Origin: Hermodice carunculata
Taxonomy: Eukaryota > Annelida > Polychaeta > Eunicida > Amphinomidae
Assembly (NCBI GenBank): GCA_964020975.1
Contig: CAXHWN010002588.1
Span: 868,001-932,000 of the forward strand
DNA: 64,000 nucleotides
Direction of reading: 5' to 3'
In this document: piece by piece, positions 59,562 through 64,000 of the stretch
Position numbering within the stretch: the first letter of the stretch is position 1
How the letters are laid out: each line of letters starts with the position of its first letter
The notes under the pieces: generated by a model
Seen by the model: only the letters and a program-made list of their open reading frames with translations
Databases searched by the model: none
What the model was told of the DNA's origin: nothing
Program-made: the position numbers and the translations under genes

Positions 59562-60585
59562 TCACAAACATGCTGGGGGGATGGCGATCCATAAAGTAGG
59601 GACTACAAAACCTAAAGATTTGGGGGTAGTAGACTGATGTATTATTGAACCGGTAAAGGCAAATCTGGTATTGTAGTTGTGTGATTGAGATGCTAAGATG
59701 AACTGGTTAGATAAATACTCTGGGGTTTTTCCATTTAAAACTTTCCAAATAAGAATACAGTAATTGTTGTGAAATCGTTGTTTAATGCTCATCCATCCCG
59801 AAGTATCCATTATGTCCGTGATGTGGGTTCTTGCAGGGCATTTCAAATAATTCTCATAGTTCGATTTTGGATTTTCTGCAGTCTCACTAGATCTTTTTTC
59901 TGTAGACTGGCACTCCAGATAGTGCTACAATATTCAACGTATGGTAATATCAAAGTGATAGGGTGATACAGTAGTCCCTGTCATGAGAGACCCCTGTTGT
60001 GAGAGACCACCCTCTCATGACAGACCGCTTTTCAGAATCCCAAGTCCTACACTTCCCATGTTAATATACCTGTCATGAAAGACCACCTGTCTTATAAGAC
60101 CACTTTTTGTCGCTGTAGGGGTGGTCTCTGGTGACAATTACCACTGTACAAGCACTTTGAGGGATGAACTTCGCCGCTCTAGAAAATATGCCAAGTGCCT
60201 TGTTGATTTTTGTGAGAATTATTTATAATTATCATCAAATTGATCTATAAAAGTCAATTAAGAACCTAAAGTGATACCAAGGTATTGTTCTCTGTCTAGA
60301 CTTAAACAGAGGTCTGTGGTATGAGCACGACGTTTGCTATTAATGACCATACTATTAGTTTTGCCAATATGAAGGCTGAGTTTATTGGCTGTCAGCCATG
60401 AAGAGACTTTGGTCTGGTTATGGCTGAGAGCCTGTGAGACAACCATAGTATTAGAGTTGGAGAAGTAAAATCGAGTATCATCGGCATATTCAAGACAAGC
60501 TCTGATGTCATTTACATAAATGATGAACAACAGGGGACCCAGAATTGACCCCAGGGGAACACCGGTTGTAATCGTTCTAGGCACC
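59562..60585 (-). mobile_element. LINE RT fragment with MITE insertion
   Basis: The minus strand reads TGVPLGSILGPLLFIIYVND, YADDTRFYFSNSNTMV and KLSLHIGKTNSMVINSKRR: RT motifs with the catalytic YADD. After a MITE at 59969-60146 it continues to IMDTSGWMSIKQRFHNNYCI and LIWKVLNGKTPEYLSNQF. It is 5'-truncated at about 60585, where the dispersed repeat family begins. Confidence 0.88.
59969..60146. mobile_element. TA-flanked MITE, copy 3, inside a LINE
   Basis: 178 bp, from CAGTAGTCCCTGTCATGAGA to GGTGACAATTACCACTG, TA on each side. It splits LINE sequence, so it is younger than that LINE copy. Confidence 0.87.
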
Positions 60586-61681
60586 AAGGCACCAAGTTTG
60601 AAGTGAATCTGGCCAGTGGTTTTGGAGGAGTCATACATGTTAATTGTAACCAGATGATGATGATGGATGGAGGATCGACAAACCACTGTAACAGTAAAAG
60701 CTTGGGTGACTGACACAGTCAGCTGAGCTACAAATGTGAATTTCAATCGCAATCCCCATTGACTTACATGGTAATCAATTGGAATGCATGCATTAACTAA
60801 CATATATACCAGGATTGACAAATTTGTTGAAAATCAGGTGTCCACACTATCACCACCTAGATTTGGTAAAAATTGAGCAAAAAAAATTCATTAAAAATCC
60901 AAATATTACTGGAGCACGACCATTTGAACAAACTTGGTAGAGTACCCAAGGTACATTCCTACCAAGTTTGAAGTGAATCTGGGTGAGAGTTTAAGAGAAG
61001 AAGAAAATGTGAATTTCCATTGCAATCCCCATTGACTGAATAGAAATCAATCGGAATGCATGTATTAATCCACACATAACAAAACTGAACAATTTGTTAA
61101 AAATCAGGAATCCACAGTATGATCATCTGGTATACAACTTTGTTTACTCCTTCGACAAGCTAAATATTCACCAAGCTTCAGCACAAACTGAGTAGCAGCT
61201 TTGAAGAATTCAAAAATAGCTTTAGCACACAAAAATTCATACAAAAATATAAAACAATAAGACTGTGACAGTCCTGTGCTCAGCTGACATGTAAACATAC
61301 CCTTGTGATTTTATGATTTGCCCCATAAAAGATCAAAGAAATTCATAAAAAATCCCAAAATCGATGGAGCAAGTCCATTTGAATAAATCTGCTACCGAAC
61401 GTATACTGCCACCAAGTTTAAACTCAATCTGACTGACGGTTTCGGAGAAGAAGTCAAAACTGTGAATTAGCATTAGACTGCCCACTGACTTACATTATGA
61501 TAGTAATCAAGAGGAACGGTGCACTTACCGGTAACTACCTGAATTGAAAAAATGAAGACAAATAAGGAATCCAAAGCATTGGCTCCTAGTGAACCATTTT
61601 GTTTGACAAAAAATCATAAAAATTAGAAAAAAATCCCAGCGCCACCTGGTGAACAAATTAAGACCTAAGAGTCCCTAGGAG
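60586..61681 (+). repeat. dispersed repeat family copies
   Basis: Repeated ACCAAGTTTGAAGTGAATCT, GACTTACAT-TAATCAAT and CAGCGCCACCTGGTGAAC phrases. The family resumes at 62145 after the hAT-like insertion and runs to about 62455. Confidence 0.8.
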
Positions 61682-62144
61682 GTATTGGACCAGTAACCTA
61701 GGCCAAATGCATTTACATGTTAAAATAACGACATTCCCTGGCTTAGTTCTCCTATTTCAAACGTAAAACCACAACTTCCTTTGCATTCTACTTCAAGTTT
61801 ACACCGGTAGCAGAAAGTTAAAACTAAGAAAATGGGGGGTCATGTGATTAGATTTTTTTACCGGTGCATTTGTGTACCTTACCTCCATGATGGACCGTTC
61901 CGTGCCAAATATGTCTCCAAAAATACACAAAGTTATCAAATGATTTAAAATATTTCTAGAGTAGCAGTGCCTTCCTAAAACTAACAGTTGATAAGTATTT
62001 TATGAAAAAAAATTATGATGGGACTTAATTTAGAATGCTCTGCTCCTGTGGTATTAACATCCTATAGACACAGCAACAGTATTCAGAACTCGATCAAAAG
62101 TTGTGGATCAGTTGACCCGACCTTGAGGGGTTACTGGTCCAAAA
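61682..62144. mobile_element. hAT-like nonautonomous element with 8-bp TSD
   Basis: The terminal inverted repeats TTGGACCAGTAACC and GGTTACTGGTCCAA are flanked by the direct repeat CCTAGGAG (61674-61681 and 62145-62152). The element interrupts a copy of the dispersed repeat family; an uninterrupted relative is at about 53130-53170. The 463-bp body has no coding frame. An 8-bp duplication is the hAT hallmark. Confidence 0.85.
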
Positions 62145-62820
62145 CCTAGGAGTGTTCCTGTGTGATATCAAAGCAATTAGGTGAGCAGTTTCAGGGAAGA
62201 AGATTTTTCAACATTTGCCTAAAAAAAGAACAAAAAAATCATAAAAAAATCCAAAAAGCAATGGAGCATGACCATTTGAACAAATCTGCTAGAGACCAAC
62301 CCAAGGTACATTGCCACTAACCTTAAAGTCAATCTGACTTTCAGTTTCACAGAACAAGTCAAATATGTGAATTAGCATTAGGAGGCCCTTTCACTTACAT
62401 AGTAATCAATTGGAAAGGTGCATTTAAAAATAAGTACCCAAATAAAAAAAAAAAAAAGGTAACAAAAGGGCTGAACAGCCTATACTCAGCTGACCTAGAT
62501 ATTCATCACACTTGTGGCTCTGTGAACTTGGGACAGGATCAAGGTCACCCATGTTCTGAGTAGGTCTGATCTTTAATATAGAAGAACACTAATATGTGCA
62601 ACATCAACGTCCCAGTTCAAGTAGTTCTCAAGTTATAGTGAAGAGTAAAATTCATGTATGTTGAACTGTGACCCCAGAAACAAGGCCAAGGTCACTGTCA
62701 TGTACTGTCTAAGCATGACCTTTATAGAGAAACATTAACATGTGCAACATAAAACAGATCTCAAGTTGCCAAGTGAATTGTAAATTTCATGTCAATTGTC
62801 CTGTGACCTTGGGAATGAGG
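62145..62820 (+). repeat. dispersed repeat family, after MITE insertion
   Basis: It continues the sequence broken at 61681 (GAGTGTTCCTGTGTGATATC), then passes into the block shared with 52320-52680 (ACATGTGCAACATCAA, AGTTCTCAAGTTATA). Confidence 0.75.
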
Positions 62821-63066
62821 TCAAGCTCCAAACATCACTGGAGCATGACCATTTGCACAAAATAGGTAAACACTTTTAAAAGGTACTTCCCTACCAACTT
62901 TGGCACAAATCTGGCCAAAACTACACATAGTCACCGCGTGTGACAACAAATATATCCCCCGCATGCATATGGCGCACTGTCTCCCAATTGAGAAAGCATC
63001 TTTAAAAGCCAACTTTTGTCACAATATTAGTGGTATCTTTCCCATGTTACTAAATCTCTATTGCAA

Positions 63067-63134
63067 AGCCACCTACTCCATGCGACCACTTTTTGACCTG
63101 CCCTATGAGTGGTCTTTCAAAGGATGGATGACTG
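63067..63134. mobile_element. partial MITE of the CAGTGGTCCC family
   Basis: GCCACCTACTCCATGCGACC and GAGTGGTCTTTCAAAGGATG, ending GACTGTA, match the right half of the TA-flanked MITE family. Confidence 0.55.
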
Positions 63135-63249
63135 TATTAACATGCAAACAAATCTGGATGAGGGAGAACGTATAAATGGAACACAGGCCTACAAACCCCC
63201 ACAGGACTTTGTATAAAATTTGAAATAATGGGTTCAGAAGTATTATATG

Positions 63250-63282
63250 CATGTACTATATACATGATGTATATAGTACATG
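63250..63282. repeat. AT-rich hairpin
   Basis: CATGTACTATATAC and GTATATAGTACATG face each other across about five bases. An isolated palindrome. Confidence 0.75.
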
Positions 63283-63699
63283 TACTATATGCCATGCTAA
63301 AATGTGCTCTTATTACCATCATTCTGAATTTTAAACATTCATACAAATTTCAAAAAACAATTGAGCGAATCAATTAGTTTGAAATTTTATACAAAGACCT
63401 GGGGGACGAACAGACAGATGGTCAGTCAGATGGACAGACTGACCACCTTAGAAAAATCCCTCGGGTCTATAGACTATTTGAAATAAATAGGGGTCACAGG
63501 TACAAAGATATGGCTGTTTGGACCTGGATATTGCCTAACGATGTTTTTTAAATAAACTAATTAGTTAATGATCACAGGAAGCTAGTTTTCTTACTTGACC
63601 TGCTTCATCATACGGTGCATCACTAACCAAAATTTGGTAGAGCTACATGAAATATTTTTTTTTAGTTATCATGGTAACGTCGTCCCACGGGACAGACGG

Positions 63700-64000
63700 A
63701 CATACAACTTGGTATGGACCCACCAGAGGTACATTGTCACCAAGTTTGAAGTGAATCTGATGGATAGTTTCTTCAGAGAAGTCCAAAATATGAATTACCA
63801 TTAGAATATCCATTGACTTGCATAGTAAACAATAGAAAATGTGCATTTACTGATAAGTAGCCAAAATGAAAAAATATCTTTAAAAATCAGGAATCCACAG
63901 CAGTACTACCTAGTCAACATCTTTACTTGACCCTTTCACAAAGAACATATCCACAAAGTTTCAACTACATTTAAGTAATGGATCTGGAAGTCACAAGTAA
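63700..64000 (+). repeat. dispersed repeat family, cut by window end
   Basis: CACCAAGTTTGAAGTGAATC at 63738, AATCAGGAATCCACAGCAG at 63884 and TTGACCCTTTCACAAAGAAC at 63928 match the family. Confidence 0.75.

Overview
The window is metazoan nuclear DNA: AT-rich, packed with microsatellites, non-LTR retrotransposon pieces, small inverted-repeat transposons and tandem satellites. Real coding sequence appears only as short exons with GT-AG borders. Repeat style and LINE types fit a marine invertebrate (lophotrochozoan, hemichordate or lancelet-like); the sequence alone does not settle the species. No rRNA, tRNA, CRISPR or bacterial gene organisation was seen.

The only gene identified with confidence is WDR74, a nucleolar WD40 ribosome-biogenesis protein. 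Its last four coding exons lie on the minus strand (58168-58113, 53606-53464, 49487-49217, 46703-46672) and join in frame, ending in a lysine-rich tail. The 5' half of the gene must lie beyond 58.2 kb and was not found. On the plus strand there are two groups of convincing but unidentified exons: 25134-25782 and 30596-31617, with weaker candidates at 26501, 29542 and 30424.

Layout. 1-3.5 kb: unassigned, with a TGGACGGA-type motif cluster. 3.5-7.7 kb: a possible 4.2-kb composite element bounded by inverted arrays of a TCCGAAGGTCCACAAG-like unit, holding a LINE tail, a GGGTACCCG-rich element and a GTGACGGATTCAC cluster. 9.7-12.4 kb: three abutting LINE fragments. 12.6-16.4 kb: a GTGACGTATTCAC cluster followed by a decayed DDE-type transposase gene with a C-terminal PHD-like finger. 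17.2-22.7 kb: nested LINE pieces (endonuclease and reverse-transcriptase parts). 23-29 kb: long perfect hairpins, two of them flanked by direct repeats, TA-flanked MITEs and the first exon group. 30.4-31.6 kb: the second exon group. 31.6-34.7 kb: a dispersed repeat family and a 177-bp satellite. 37.7-43.4 kb: a decayed LINE, a CTGAAT-rich array and a DIRS-like tyrosine recombinase fossil. 44.9-64 kb: the dispersed family again, the WDR74 3' half, a 142-bp satellite, a 0.9-kb direct duplication, another LINE and a clean hAT-like MITE insertion.

Apart from the WDR74 exons, which form one transcript, the genes show no sign of working together. The most unusual material is the set of repeated short-motif clusters, the inverted-array element and the hairpin insertions.
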